Under the pieces are notes generated by a model, which made no database searches, was not told where the DNA came from, and worked only from the letters and a program-made list of their open reading frames with translations. Shown here piece after piece: positions 9,062 through 18,979 of a stretch of DNA of 64,000 bases; within the stretch, counting starts at the first letter, position 1, and each line of letters opens with the position of its first letter. The position numbers were made by a program, and so were the translations under genes. This DNA is from an uncultured Parabacteroides sp. (GTDB taxonomy: Bacteria > Bacteroidota > Bacteroidia > Bacteroidales > Tannerellaceae), in contig CALUZS010000001.1 in NCBI GenBank assembly GCA_944325355.1, positions 62,001 to 126,000 of the forward strand, given 5' to 3'.

Positions 9062-10975
9062 TCAACTATTCATTGATGCTAAAAATTCCATATTGTCAAG
9101 AGTTTGTTCCATCCGTTGCTTGACAAATTCCATAGCTTCCAAAGAATTCATGTCAGCTAAGTATTTGCGCAAAATCCACATCCGGTTCAGCGTAGTCTCG
9201 TCCTGCAACAAATCATCTCGACGCGTACTCGACGCTGTTATATCTACGGCAGGATATACCCGTTTATTTGACAATTTACGATCCAACTGCAACTCCATGT
9301 TTCCCGTTCCCTTAAATTCTTCGAAAATTACCTCGTCCATCTTGGAACCGGTTTCGATTAAAGCTGTAGCCAATATCGTCAAACTACCGCCATTCTCAAT
9401 ATTTCGTGCAGCACCGAAAAAGCGTTTTGGTTTCTGCAAGGCATTGGCATCAACACCACCCGACAACACTTTACCGGAAGCGGGTTGCACAGTGTTGTAT
9501 GCACGAGCCAAACGTGTTATCGAATCCAATAAAATAACAACGTCATGTCCACATTCCACCAAACGTTTAGCCTTATTCAGTACGATTTCTGCAATCTTCA
9601 CATGGCGTTCTGCCGGTTCATCGAATGTGGAAGCAATAACTTCCGCATCAACGCTACGCGCCATATCGGTCACTTCTTCCGGACGTTCGTCAATCAGAAG
9701 GATAATCATATACACTTCCGGATGATTGTAAGCAATTGCATTTGCTATATCTTTCAACAAAACAGTTTTTCCCGTTTTTGGCGGAGCAACAATCAAACCA
9801 CGTTGCCCCTTTCCTATCGGAGAAAACAAATCAACCACACGTACCGCTATATTATCGTGAACTTTTGGTGAGCGGCGAGCCGTCAACATAAACTTCTCGT
9901 CAGGGAACAACGGTGTCAGATGGTCAAAAGGCACTCGGTCTCTGACCTCCTCCGGTGTGCGCCCGTTTATGTAATCAACTTTTACCAGCGGGAAATATTT
10001 TTCGCCTTCTTTAGGAGGACGGATAGTGCCTTCTATCACATCTCCGGTCTTCAATCCCAACAACTTGATTTGTGATTGCGAAACATAAATATCATCAGGA
10101 GAAGTCAGATAATTATAATCCGACGAGCGAAGAAAACCATAACCGTCTTGTATCATTTCCAGAACACCGCAACCTGTCAATATTCCTTCAAAATCGAATG
10201 CCTTTTCTTGAGGAGCGGCAGGAGCCTGCTGATTATTTGCCTGCTTTTGGTTTGTTTTTGCAGATGTATTTGTATTTGATGGGGAATCCTCAGTAACTGC
10301 ATTTGCATTCTTTGTCGGTTTGTTCTTTGCGGATTCCTGTTTTTGCGGAGATTGTGTTTGTATTGGCAAGATTTGATCAAGAACCGATTTTGCATCCGGA
10401 TGACGGAAAACCATCCGTTTGCTGTCTTCTATTACCCCATTTATCTCAATTCTGTCCGTTTCGCTGGGTTGTGTAGCTTCCGGTTTCTGAACTTCCGCTA
10501 CTTTGACCAGAACTTGTTCCGCCGGTTTAGTCTCAACGTCTTCAGTCTCGATTTTCACAGATTTCGATTCCTGTTTTACAGACTTGCTGTTTCTTTTCGA
10601 TTTTGTTTTCGGTTCTTTTTTTGTTTCCTCGTCTTCCTTGTCCGTCTTTTTATCTTTCCCTTTATTATCGGTAACGACTGCCGTTTCCTCTACAGCTGCA
10701 GCTTTTACAGATTTCCTGGTTGTTCCCTTTTTCTGTGTGTCTTTTGCGGCTGCTTTCTGTGGCTCTTTCTTTACCGAAGATTTAGATTTCTTGTTTTCCT
10801 TTTGTTTCTCTTTTTCTGCCTGTATTCCTGCATAAGAAATCGCTTGCTCATCCAATATTTTATATACAAGCTCTTCTTTTTTCAAATTATTGCTCTTTAT
10901 GCCCAGCGTTTTTGCGATTTCTTGCAAATCGGGCAGAAGCATTTCGTTAAGTTCAAGGATATTATATTTTTGCAT
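9062..10975 (-). CDS. rho: Transcription termination factor Rho with long disordered insert
   Basis: 637 residues, about 220 more than E. coli Rho. Residues 1-48 form the SAP-like N-terminal domain, 50-257 are a Lys/Glu/Gln/Asn-rich segment with no predicted fold, 258-345 the RNA-binding cold-shock-like domain, and the rest the RecA-type hexameric ATPase with its P-loop at 393-404 ([12 protein letters not shown]). Rho is an RNA-dependent ATPase that ends transcription. Long disordered Rho inserts are typical of Bacteroidetes, and in B. thetaiotaomicron the insert has been reported to drive phase separation. The gene stands alone between terminators; a -7-like box (TATCTTTG on the minus strand, 11124-11131) lies about 150 bp upstream. 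Confidence 0.95.
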   Translation of the reverse strand: MQKYNILELNEMLLPDLQEIAKTLGIKSNNLKKEELVYKILDEQAISYAGIQAEKEKQKENKKSKSSVKKEPQKAAAKDTQKKGTTRKSVKAAAVEETAVVTDNKGKDKKTDKEDEETKKEPKTKSKRNSKSVKQESKSVKIETEDVETKPAEQVLVKVAEVQKPEATQPSETDRIEINGVIEDSKRMVFRHPDAKSVLDQILPIQTQSPQKQESAKNKPTKNANAVTEDSPSNTNTSAKTNQKQANNQQAPAAPQEKAFDFEGILTGCGVLEMIQDGYGFLRSSDYNYLTSPDDIYVSQSQIKLLGLKTGDVIEGTIRPPKEGEKYFPLVKVDYINGRTPEEVRDRVPFDHLTPLFPDEKFMLTARRSPKVHDNIAVRVVDLFSPIGKGQRGLIVAPPKTGKTVLLKDIANAIAYNHPEVYMIILLIDERPEEVTDMARSVDAEVIASTFDEPAERHVKIAEIVLNKAKRLVECGHDVVILLDSITRLARAYNTVQPASGKVLSGGVDANALQKPKRFFGAARNIENGGSLTILATALIETGSKMDEVIFEEFKGTGNMELQLDRKLSNKRVYPAVDITASSTRRDDLLQDETTLNRMWILRKYLADMNSLEAMEFVKQRMEQTLDNMEFLASMNS

Positions 10976-11158
10976 ATCGTATAAATGATGTACAACGAAA
11001 CGTTTACCTGTACGACAATACAGATATTTTTATCTCACTGTAAATTCTGATTATTTATGTATAAAGATATTTATATGAATAAAATTAAGAAGTAAAATTC
11101 TTCTTTGGGAAGAATTTCATGCGCAAAGATAGAAATCATTTTTTAATTAGAAAAATTT

Positions 11159-12481
11159 TCAAACTTCAAATTCAAGCTTTAAAATGTATTTCGTGTACGG
11201 TCCGACACGATACCGCTCATCGGTCCGCTCTCCTACCAACCAAACTATGTCATTTTGGGAACAGAGCAACCAACTCTCCTCCTTTTGCAACCGGGAATAT
11301 TTCTTATTTGAAAAATAATCACTTATTTTCTTTCTCCCTTTCATTCCGAAAGGAACAAACCAATCTCCCTCTTTCCATTTACGCAGTACAATGGGGAATT
11401 TTAATTTTCCGGAATCAAAATAGGCGATGCTCTTCTTTCTCTCAAAAGTGAAGTCTGGTACATTTTTCAATATCGCATAATTTATTTTTACCGGAAGTCT
11501 ATCCAATTCATCCAAACTATTTAATATATAAAATGTTTCAGTGATGTCTGGTTCATTAGGCGATACCAACAAATAATCCCTGTCTTTTACAACCCGGTAA
11601 CAGGATGAATAAAAAAATTTACCTGGCTGTCCCTTCAAAGAAGCGAATATATCGGTTATTTGGGAACTGTTGAAACCATAATCTTTCAGCAATTCATACA
11701 AAACTGTTTCTGGTGCAGGTTGATCTAATAGACGCTTGATACTGATTTTCCCATCAGAAAAAATATCCTGTTTCAGCAATTCAATCGTGTCGGCATATAG
11801 CATATTCACTCCATGCAGGTATTTCATAGTGTTAGATATGGATTGCTTAACGGAAGGATTCACCTTTTCCAATAATGGGACTATCCGCAATCGTATGAAA
11901 TTACGTGTATACACATCCGATAAATTGGTCGTGTCAGTGACAAACGAATAATTCTCCTTTTTTATCCATGATAATATATCCTCTTTGGAGAGACACAACA
12001 GTGGTCTCACGATGAAATTCTGTTTTGGTTGAATACCGCATAGGCCTTTCAATCCCGTTCCACGGATAAGATTCAACAGGAAAGTCTCTATGTTGTCATC
12101 ACGGTGATGAGCAACGCAGATTGCCTGCGCCTGATATTTTTTCCTCATGGACTCAAACCAGCCATAGCGCAGTTCCCTCGCCGCCATTTCTATTGAAATA
12201 TGTTTTTCACGCGCATAAGTTTTTGTATCAAAATCCTTCTTTTCAAAAAATATTTGCCGAAGTTTCGCAAATGTCCGCGAAAAAAGTTCATCCCTCACGG
12301 ATTCTTTGTCTCTTAGATGAAAATTACAATGCAATGCAATACAATCATACCCCAACCTTTTCAGGATTGTCAGCAAGGCAATGGAATCAGCTCCTCCGCT
12401 AAATCCGACAATGACCGGTCCGGACTTAGTAAGTAATTCCTGCTTTTCAATATACGAAGAAACTTCCTTTAAAATATCCAT
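11159..12481 (-). CDS. tilS: tRNA(Ile)-lysidine synthase
   Basis: 440 residues with the PP-loop ATPase signature SGGADS at residues 28-33 and the TilS N-terminal and substrate-binding domains; the C-terminal domain ends EYRVGPYTK-like before the stop. TilS converts the wobble C34 of tRNA-Ile(CAU) to lysidine so that it reads AUA, an essential activity. The start was placed at 12481 (MDILKEV): the longer frame from 12505 would translate through the terminator hairpin of the upstream zinc-ribbon gene and adds residues foreign to the family. The start therefore lies directly after the T tract of that terminator. Confidence 0.9.
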   Translation of the reverse strand: MDILKEVSSYIEKQELLTKSGPVIVGFSGGADSIALLTILKRLGYDCIALHCNFHLRDKESVRDELFSRTFAKLRQIFFEKKDFDTKTYAREKHISIEMAARELRYGWFESMRKKYQAQAICVAHHRDDNIETFLLNLIRGTGLKGLCGIQPKQNFIVRPLLCLSKEDILSWIKKENYSFVTDTTNLSDVYTRNFIRLRIVPLLEKVNPSVKQSISNTMKYLHGVNMLYADTIELLKQDIFSDGKISIKRLLDQPAPETVLYELLKDYGFNSSQITDIFASLKGQPGKFFYSSCYRVVKDRDYLLVSPNEPDITETFYILNSLDELDRLPVKINYAILKNVPDFTFERKKSIAYFDSGKLKFPIVLRKWKEGDWFVPFGMKGRKKISDYFSNKKYSRLQKEESWLLCSQNDIVWLVGERTDERYRVGPYTKYILKLEFEV

Positions 12482-12518
12482 AATAAAAAAGCCCGAAGTT
12501 TTCAAATAACTCCGGGCT
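12481..12518 (-). terminator. Terminator between zinc-ribbon gene and tilS
   Basis: An 11-bp stem (12490-12500 with 12508-12518, one mismatch) and a T-rich tract on the minus strand end the zinc-ribbon transcript 17 bp past its stop. The tilS ATG follows the T tract immediately. Confidence 0.75.
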
Positions 12519-12535
12519 GAGTTTTATAAAATTCC

Positions 12536-13300
12536 TTATTGTTCTACTCCGGCAAGTTCCGGGTCTATCATTATTCTACCGCAATATTCGCAAACGATGA
12601 TTTTTTTCCGCAACTTGATGTCCAATTGTTTCTGGGGCGGGATTTTATTGAAACAACCGCCACAAGCATCTCTTTGGATATAAACGACAGCCAACCCGTT
12701 ACGAGCGCCCTTTCTTATTCTCTTAAAAGCCGCAAGCAAACGAGGTTCTACCTGGTTCTCCAGCTGTTTGGCTTTCTCACGCAATTTTTCTTCTTCCTGC
12801 TTTGTTTCTGCGATGATTTCATCCAATTCGCCTTTTTTCTGGTCCAAGTCTTCCTTCCGTCCGTCCAAAGTTTCTTTCAACTTTACGATTTCTTCTTTTT
12901 TCTTTGTAACGGCTTCGCTGTATTCGCGAATTTTTTTCTCGGAAAATTCTATTTCCAGCCCTTGGAACTCGATTTCTTTCGACAAATTGTCAAATTCCCG
13001 GTTGTTTCTGACGTTATCCAACTGGGATTTATACTTGTCAATTAAAACAGTAGCGTCCGATATCTTATGTTTTTGTTCTGCAATATCTGCTTCAAAATTC
13101 TTAATATCATCTTGAAAGTTCTGGAGACGAGTTTCCAAACCTGCAATCTCGTCTTCCAAATCTTGAACTTCCAGCGGAAGTTCGCCACGCAGTGTCTTGA
13201 TTTTATCAATTTCAGTCATTGTTGTCTGAAGCTGATACAAAGTAGAAAGCTTCTCTTCAACCGTATATTCTTTTTCAGCTGATTGTTTTACTGTAGCCAT
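12536..13300 (-). CDS. Coiled-coil C4 zinc-ribbon protein
   Basis: A 254-residue protein: residues about 25-190 form a long coiled coil rich in Glu, Lys and Leu, and the last 45 residues carry a zinc ribbon with two CxxC pairs (CGGC and CEYC). It matches the CT398/HP0958 family (zf-RING_7). The Helicobacter member is an RNA-binding chaperone for flagellar components, but in non-flagellated Bacteroidetes the role is unknown. It lies 4 bp downstream of the Nif3-like gene, the usual neighbour in this phylum, so they are cotranscribed. Confidence 0.88.
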   Translation of the reverse strand: MATVKQSAEKEYTVEEKLSTLYQLQTTMTEIDKIKTLRGELPLEVQDLEDEIAGLETRLQNFQDDIKNFEADIAEQKHKISDATVLIDKYKSQLDNVRNNREFDNLSKEIEFQGLEIEFSEKKIREYSEAVTKKKEEIVKLKETLDGRKEDLDQKKGELDEIIAETKQEEEKLREKAKQLENQVEPRLLAAFKRIRKGARNGLAVVYIQRDACGGCFNKIPPQKQLDIKLRKKIIVCEYCGRIMIDPELAGVEQ

Positions 13301-13304
13301 TCTT

Positions 13305-14402
13305 CTATAAATAATTTACAGGGTTTGAGTTTACATTCGAAAAATATACTGCAAAAGTAGGAAATTTTTTCGATATTATCATATGAAATATTTCTTTTGT
13401 ACATACTTCTGTTTCATAATGACCCAAAACAGCCAGAAGTATCCGGTCTTCCACATCGTAAAAATCGTTGTATTTCGCTTCTCCGGTGAGGAAAACATCC
13501 GCTCCATACGAAATCGCGTCTTTGATTAGAAAAGCACCGCTGCCTCCGCATAATGCAACCTCTTTAATGGGACGCCCCAAAAAAGGCGAATGTTTTATAC
13601 ATTCAACACCCAAAATATTCTTTACTTTCATCAGGAAAGAGAGTTCATCCTCTTCTTCCGGTAATTCCCCGACAATGCCCGAGCCCACCTGTTTCCATTC
13701 ATTTTTCAGCGGATAAAAATCAAAAACCGGCTCTTCATACGGATGGGCGGACAATAATGCCTGCATCACCATTGATTTTTTGTATGCCGGCAATACGGTT
13801 TCTATCCGCACCTCTCTCTCCACATGAAGCTCATTCAAACCGCCGCAAAACGGATTGCTCTTTTCCAAAGCCCGGAACCTGCCTTCTCCCAATGAAGAAA
13901 AGCTGGTACAATCATAATTACCGATATGCCCTGCACCAGCGTTCTGCAAGGCGGAACGGAGGAGTTCGGCATGTGATTCGGGGACAAAAGTAACCAACTT
14001 CAGCAATGCATCTTTCAGCGGAGACAATATCCTGACATTCTGCAAACCTAACAGTTCTGCCAGCCTGAAGTTGACCCCTCCGTCGGCATTGTCCATATTC
14101 GTGTGAGCCGAATATACGACCAAATCATATTTACAGGCTTTCATTATACATCGTTCGATGTAATTCCGTCCCGTCAAAGATTTGAAAGGTTTAAATGCCA
14201 ACGGATGATGCGATATTATTAAGTTGCAATCCAAAGCAAGTGCTTCCTCAAGGATTTCCTCCGTTACGTCCAGGCATAATAAAGCCCCTTTCGCAATCTG
14301 GTTCACATCTCCTATTTGAACGCCGGAATTGTCAAAACTTTCTTGTAAAGACAATGGAGCATACAATTCCAATTCCTTAATAATATCTTTTATTTTCAGC
14401 AT
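13305..14402 (-). CDS. Nif3-like dinuclear metal-binding protein
   Basis: 365 residues. The two halves of the NIF3/DUF34 domain (about 1-125 and 235-365) contain the metal ligands in the segments ISHHPLAF and YSAHTNMDNADGG near the start and GEAKYND and LGHYETE near the end; the middle part is the PII-like insertion found in the long members such as YqfO. It is a toroid-forming metalloprotein thought to have a GTP-cyclohydrolase- or phosphatase-like activity. No firm function. It overlaps no gene and leads directly into the zinc-ribbon gene. Confidence 0.88.
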   Translation of the reverse strand: MLKIKDIIKELELYAPLSLQESFDNSGVQIGDVNQIAKGALLCLDVTEEILEEALALDCNLIISHHPLAFKPFKSLTGRNYIERCIMKACKYDLVVYSAHTNMDNADGGVNFRLAELLGLQNVRILSPLKDALLKLVTFVPESHAELLRSALQNAGAGHIGNYDCTSFSSLGEGRFRALEKSNPFCGGLNELHVEREVRIETVLPAYKKSMVMQALLSAHPYEEPVFDFYPLKNEWKQVGSGIVGELPEEEDELSFLMKVKNILGVECIKHSPFLGRPIKEVALCGGSGAFLIKDAISYGADVFLTGEAKYNDFYDVEDRILLAVLGHYETEVCTKEIFHMIISKKFPTFAVYFSNVNSNPVNYL

Positions 14403-14467
14403 CGGGTATTCTCTGACAATGCTTGTCCCATGGGATATGCCCCGTAGGCCAAACTATATTTAGGTAA

Positions 14468-16225
14468 CTATTCTTTGATATCTATTTTTAAATTCAGTTC
14501 ATCCAATTGCGATTCATCCAGCGCCGCAGGAGCATCAATCATTACATCGCGTCCCGAATTGTTTTTGGGAAACGCAATACAATCACGAATAGAATCCAGC
14601 CCGGCAAAGAGAGATACCCAACGGTCCAATCCGTATGCCAATCCTCCATGAGGAGGCGCTCCATATTTAAATGCATTCATCAGGAATCCGAACTGTTCCT
14701 GTGCCTTTTCTTCAGTGAATCCCAATAATTTAAACATCTTATCCTGTAATTGGCTGTCATGAATACGGATAGAACCGCCACCTACTTCCACTCCGTTAAT
14801 CACCATATCGTACGCATTTGCACGAACAGCCCCCGGATCAGTATCCAGCAACGGAATATCTTCCGGTTTCGGCGAAGTAAACGGATGGTGCATCGCATAG
14901 AAACGCTGGTCTTCTTCGCTCCACTCGAAAAGAGGGAAATCAACAATCCACAAGCAAGCAAATTTATCCTTATCGCGCAAGCCCAGTTGTTCGGCAACTT
15001 CCAAACGCAATTCACAAAGTTGTTTACGGGTTTTCATCGCGTCATCGCCCGAAAGAATCAGTATCAAATCGCCCGGTTCTGCTGCAAAAGCATCTTTCAT
15101 CTTCTGGAGAACCTCCTGCGAGTAGAACTTGTCTACGCTCGATTTCACATTCCCATCGGCTTCGATACGGGCATAAACCAAACCTTTCGCACCAATCTGC
15201 GGACGTTTGACAAATTCCGTCAGCTGATCAAGCTGCTTACGTGTATAAGTTGCAGCCCCTTTGGCACAAATACCTCCGATATAAACAGCATTATCAAATA
15301 CAGAAAAACCATACCCCTTTAATACATCCATCAGCTCGACAAATTTCATGTCGAAGCGTAAATCCGGCTTGTCACTGCCATAATATTTCATTGCATCCTG
15401 CCAAGTCATCCGCAAAAAGGGCTTTTTCATTTCTATACCCCGGATAGTCTTGAACAGATGTTTTGCCATTCCTTCAAACGTTGTTATGACATCCTCTTGC
15501 TCAACGAAACTCATCTCACAGTCGATTTGAGTAAATTCCGGCTGACGGTCGGCACGCAAATCTTCATCCCTGAAACATTTTACGATTTGGAAATAGCGGT
15601 CGAATCCCGAAACCATCAGCAGTTGCTTGAATGTCTGCGGAGATTGCGGTAAAGCGTAAAATTGCCCGGGGTTCATTCTTGAGGGGACGACAAAATCGCG
15701 TGCACCTTCAGGGGTCGACTTTATCAACACCGGCGTCTCCACTTCCAGAAATCCTTCTTTATCCAAATAACTACGCACCTCAAAAGCCATGCGGTGACGC
15801 AGTTCCAGATTCTTACGGACTGCGTTACGGCGCAAATCCAGATAACGGAACTTCATCCTCAAATCATCTCCTCCATCCGTATCGTCTTCGATAGTGAACG
15901 GCGGAACTTCCGCTTTATTCAAAACATTCAGTTTAGAAACAATCAGTTCCACATCGCCTGTTGGCAGATGCGGGTTCTTGTTTGAACGTTCTCTTACTGT
16001 TCCCGTTACTTGTATCACATATTCACGCCCTAATTTGTTTGCTTGCTCGCACAAGGGTGCATCAATCTCTTGGTTAAAAACCAATTGAGTTATTCCGTAA
16101 CGATCCCGGATATCCACAAATGTCATGCCTCCCATTTTACGGCTTCTCTGGACCCATCCGGCCAAAGTTACAACCAATCCCTCGTCTGCCAAACGCAGAT
16201 CTCCACAAGTTCTCGTCCTGTACAT
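14468..16225 (-). CDS. aspS: Aspartyl-tRNA synthetase
   Basis: 585 residues with the bacterial AspRS architecture: anticodon-binding OB fold (1-110), class II catalytic core with motif 2 in the [18 protein letters not shown] segment (18 residues), the bacteria-specific GAD insertion near 290-420, and motif 3 (GLAYGLDRW) near 530-540. It charges tRNA-Asp in the cytoplasm. Length is normal. A possible -7 box (TACATTTG on the minus strand, 16322-16329) lies about 100 bp upstream without a clear -33 element. Confidence 0.96.
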   Translation of the reverse strand: MYRTRTCGDLRLADEGLVVTLAGWVQRSRKMGGMTFVDIRDRYGITQLVFNQEIDAPLCEQANKLGREYVIQVTGTVRERSNKNPHLPTGDVELIVSKLNVLNKAEVPPFTIEDDTDGGDDLRMKFRYLDLRRNAVRKNLELRHRMAFEVRSYLDKEGFLEVETPVLIKSTPEGARDFVVPSRMNPGQFYALPQSPQTFKQLLMVSGFDRYFQIVKCFRDEDLRADRQPEFTQIDCEMSFVEQEDVITTFEGMAKHLFKTIRGIEMKKPFLRMTWQDAMKYYGSDKPDLRFDMKFVELMDVLKGYGFSVFDNAVYIGGICAKGAATYTRKQLDQLTEFVKRPQIGAKGLVYARIEADGNVKSSVDKFYSQEVLQKMKDAFAAEPGDLILILSGDDAMKTRKQLCELRLEVAEQLGLRDKDKFACLWIVDFPLFEWSEEDQRFYAMHHPFTSPKPEDIPLLDTDPGAVRANAYDMVINGVEVGGGSIRIHDSQLQDKMFKLLGFTEEKAQEQFGFLMNAFKYGAPPHGGLAYGLDRWVSLFAGLDSIRDCIAFPKNNSGRDVMIDAPAALDESQLDELNLKIDIKE

Positions 16226-16411
16226 ATAGTAATATTTATATTAAACTAATTCTATTCCCGGTATATTCCATAACGCAACGGATTCTTTTCCGTTTTTTTG
16301 CGTTCCACCGAAAAAATTGTACAAATGTATGAAATATCCGCATTATAATACGCGAATCTTCCGGAAAAAGGCAACCTTCTTTTTATGAGACCGGACTGGT
16401 AAAATTGCAAT

Positions 16412-16456
16412 TAGCCGGGAATACACCGTCTCATGATTCTGCATATTCCCGGATAT
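16412..16456 (-). terminator. Hairpin downstream of the S41 protease gene
   Basis: A 9-10-bp stem (ccgggaata with tattcccgg) lies just beyond the stop at 16463. There is no strong T tract, so it is a weak or Rho-assisted terminator candidate. Confidence 0.45.
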
Positions 16457-16462
16457 GCAATC

Positions 16463-18202
16463 TTATCTGTTTTCTAAATTTTCAAGATATTGGAGGGCTG
16501 CCGTAAGTGCAGCATCTTTTTTATCCTCAAAAAAAGTTTGATATGATTCTTCCACTATGATATCAGGTATTATTCCCTTACCTACAAAATCAGTTCCATC
16601 CGGAGCAATATCATGCTTGGAGCAAATATTGGCATAATTTTTTCCAGGGATAAGTTCTATGCGCACGCCGTTGCCTGTGCTGCCGGCAGTAGGTGTCCCT
16701 ATTAATATACCACGTTTCATCCCCCTAAACACCGCACAAAAATCTTCGGCAGCAGAAAAAGTTCCACGGTCAACCAATACGACGACCGGTTGCGTATAAG
16801 GCTCTACTCCTTCTACTGGATATTGGTACACAGGCGCACTATTATGCCACGAAACCGGATATCCCCATGACACCAATGCCGGAATATATATTGGGCTGCT
16901 CCATGATGACAGCTGGAAAGTGTCTGTTGCCAAATGCCGCAATATATAGTCGGCATTCCCCGAATTTCCACCCGGATTACCTCGCAAATCAAGGATAAGC
17001 GCTTTTGTTTTAAGCAATTCGGGATAGATTTTATCAAAAAGCCCCGGTCGTGTTCCGAAATGGGAGATCCGTATATATCCGATATTGCCTTTCAATTTTT
17101 CCCATTCCACTTGCGGTTTTCTGACTGTTAAAGGTTGGCTGTTGCCCGGAGTATAATCGGTAAAAACGCGCTTCCCTTGCCATTCAAACTCCAAATGCAT
17201 CGTATCATCTGTAAAACCGCAAGCCGTCAATGCAGAGTTTTCATAAGTGCTATGTATTGTCCATTGGGATGTGGATGATGATACATAAGGCATCACTTTC
17301 AGCCGACCGTATTCCAATACGGGTTTCCCGTCAATGCTTATTAATTCCATTCCCCGTTTTATACCGGATTGCACAAGCCCTTTATCCAATACTGCGTCAA
17401 CATATACATGACCATCTATATATTTAGTCGTGACAGGTTCAGACGGTCGTTGCGAATAGTCATATACATAAGTATGGCCGTCATGCAACAAAGCTGCCAT
17501 CTGCTGGAAAATACGCGTGCATTCTTCATCGGACGATGCGTTTTTTACCCGTTCAATATTTGCCACATATACACTATCCCAATTAAAATTAATACGCGAC
17601 ATAAACACGAAGTTCTGTTTTACACCAGCCCAAAGCCGTGACAAACCAAGCAAACGCCGTTCAACAGGAGTGAATCGCGCAAATGGATCATGACGCACAA
17701 CTGGGACAACGGTGGCATCGACCGTATCACGGCAATACCAATTCATGGGTACGCAACATCCCTCACCGGGAGTGGCTTGCAAAAAATACAATACATTTTG
17801 CCGGGGCTCGTATCTATATGCATAAACCTTTTGCCCTCCTGCTCCACTTACACAACGCTCAGAAAGTTCTCCTTGCTTGTATGTTTGACCCGACACATAT
17901 TGATTTTCGGCAATCAGTTCAAAACATTTTACCACTCTGTCTATTTGTCGGCTCTTGGCATTAGTCAATTTTATACGTTCACCCTTGGTCCAACCTTTTC
18001 CATCCCTGTTCTGCCATAGAAAACCTCCCCCGGCTTTTTCAAAATCTCCTCCTGTATACTGTACACACACCACATGTGCGTTACTATCATCACGCAATTG
18101 GTCAAATAACGAAGCCAACCGTTCCGCACCGTCATTCGCTTGACCATAAGCAAATGCCAATGATACGAATAAACAACCCAGTAAATTTACAATCTTAGCC
18201 AT
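16463..18202 (-). CDS. Secreted S41-family (C-terminal processing-like) peptidase
   Basis: 579 residues with a signal peptide (1-19). The PDZ-like part is seen near GIKRGMELISIDGKPV (280-296), the tail-specific protease core contains LILDLRGNPGGNSG (402-415) and the nucleophile Ser483 in RGTFSAAEDF, and TPTAGSTGNG follows. It is probably a periplasmic or cell-surface serine peptidase. The N-terminal 180 residues have no recognised domain. It stands alone, with a terminator-like hairpin after it and a TAACTTTG -7-like box (minus strand, 18235-18242) about 33 bp before it. The natural substrate is unknown. Confidence 0.88.
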   Translation of the reverse strand: MAKIVNLLGCLFVSLAFAYGQANDGAERLASLFDQLRDDSNAHVVCVQYTGGDFEKAGGGFLWQNRDGKGWTKGERIKLTNAKSRQIDRVVKCFELIAENQYVSGQTYKQGELSERCVSGAGGQKVYAYRYEPRQNVLYFLQATPGEGCCVPMNWYCRDTVDATVVPVVRHDPFARFTPVERRLLGLSRLWAGVKQNFVFMSRINFNWDSVYVANIERVKNASSDEECTRIFQQMAALLHDGHTYVYDYSQRPSEPVTTKYIDGHVYVDAVLDKGLVQSGIKRGMELISIDGKPVLEYGRLKVMPYVSSSTSQWTIHSTYENSALTACGFTDDTMHLEFEWQGKRVFTDYTPGNSQPLTVRKPQVEWEKLKGNIGYIRISHFGTRPGLFDKIYPELLKTKALILDLRGNPGGNSGNADYILRHLATDTFQLSSWSSPIYIPALVSWGYPVSWHNSAPVYQYPVEGVEPYTQPVVVLVDRGTFSAAEDFCAVFRGMKRGILIGTPTAGSTGNGVRIELIPGKNYANICSKHDIAPDGTDFVGKGIIPDIIVEESYQTFFEDKKDAALTAALQYLENLENR

Positions 18203-18392
18203 TTGTGTATTTCAATAAAAGGTTCATGAATATACAAAGTTAACATATTAATCCGGAATAAAGCATAATAACTTTGGGAAAAATTACACAACAAACGGGA
18301 TATATATACCAACGAATTATTTCAATAGAAATCTATGGGACAAGAATAACATCCCATCAAGCATGTTTTGAATTTACGATGTGTAATTCGCA

Positions 18393-18432
18393 TAAAAAAA
18401 GGAGCTATATTAAAATATAGCTCCTTTTTTTT
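18393..18432 (-). terminator. Terminator of tRNA-Pro
   Basis: A 14-bp AT-rich/GC stem (18397-18410 with 18415-18428, loop taaa) flanked by A and T runs on both sides, so it can act in either direction. It lies 7 bp beyond the 3' end of the leftward tRNA-Pro. Confidence 0.85.
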
Positions 18433-18438
18433 AAAGTG

Positions 18439-18513
18439 TCGGGATACCAAGATTCGAACTTGGGACCCCCTGCTCCCAAAGCAGGTGCGCTAACCGGACT
18501 GCGCTACATCCCG
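18439..18513 (-). tRNA. tRNA-Pro (anticodon UGG)
   Basis: 75 nt that fold into a full cloverleaf: acceptor CGGGATG/TATCCCG with discriminator A, a D arm, an anticodon stem CCTGC/GCAGG with loop TTTGGGA (anticodon TGG) and a T arm with GTTCGAAT. No CCA is encoded. Confidence 0.95.
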
Positions 18514-18548
18514 TTTTCTTAGAAATACTCTCTTTCGTAATTCCGCTG

Positions 18549-18579
18549 CAAAGGTACATATTATTTTTAATCCTGCAAA
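18549..18579 (-). promoter_or_regulatory. Bacteroidetes-type promoter for tRNA-Pro
   Basis: On the minus strand, TTTG (18576-18579), a 19-bp spacer and TACCTTTG (18549-18556) match the consensus TTTG-N19-TAnnTTTG exactly. It is 36 bp from the mature 5' end. Confidence 0.85.
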
Positions 18580-18627
18580 TATTTTCCCGTCTTTTCAACT
18601 GTTTTTAATAAATAGCCTTTTCATAGC

Positions 18628-18872
18628 CTATTCTATTCCTTTTGTTGCCTGTATAATCATTTCCACAGCTCCCTCAATGCCTACGCGTTCGGTGTTGATG
18701 ATTAAGTCATCCCCTCCAATGTCTGTCCATTGTTTTCCGGTATCATGCCAGTAATGATTGGCGCGTCCCGTATTTACACGGTCTATTTTCCCGGATAGCT
18801 TCTTCTTTCGACAATTGGAGTTTATCACTGATTTTGCAGAAAATTCTTTTATTACTGTAAGCTTCTTTCATT
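18628..18872 (-). pseudogene. Decayed cytidylate-kinase-like family gene (C-terminal remnant)
   Basis: The frame ending at 18628 (KIDRVNTGRANHYWHDTGK, then DDLIINTERVGIEGAVEMI) matches the C-terminus of the cytidylate-kinase-like (Cytidylate_kin2) family, where the same positions read KID-x(5)-RANYY...TGK and LxINxxxxGIE. The upstream part, SDKLQLSKEEAIR, is in another frame: removing one G near 18792-18798 joins the two as LSKEEAIR-KIDRV. The open part begins at an ATG at 18872, so only about 80 of the usual ~200 residues remain and the P-loop is gone. It is therefore a truncated, frameshifted remnant. It lies between tRNA-Pro and the GH97 terminator. Confidence 0.7.
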
Positions 18873-18873
18873 C

Positions 18874-18928
18874 AAAAAAACGCGCAACTTTTCAAAAAGA
18901 TATTTCGGCTTTTTTTGAAAAGTTGCGC
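18874..18928 (-). terminator. Terminator of the GH97 gene
   Basis: A 17-bp perfect stem (18882-18898 with 18912-18928) about 52 bp past the stop, followed by a run of seven T in the leftward direction. Confidence 0.85.
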
Positions 18929-18979
18929 AGTCTTATTGTAAAAATATCCGACTGCCTTTTCCGGCAGTTTCAAGAATAT

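Noticed and set aside
10343..10984. Long plus-strand open frame of 213 codons, Phe/Cys/Arg-rich
   Set aside because: It is the complement of the Lys/Glu-rich insert of rho; the composition follows from that and no protein features are visible.
12481..12505. Longer tilS start (MKTSGFFIMDILKE)
   Set aside because: The additional codons are the terminator hairpin of the preceding gene.
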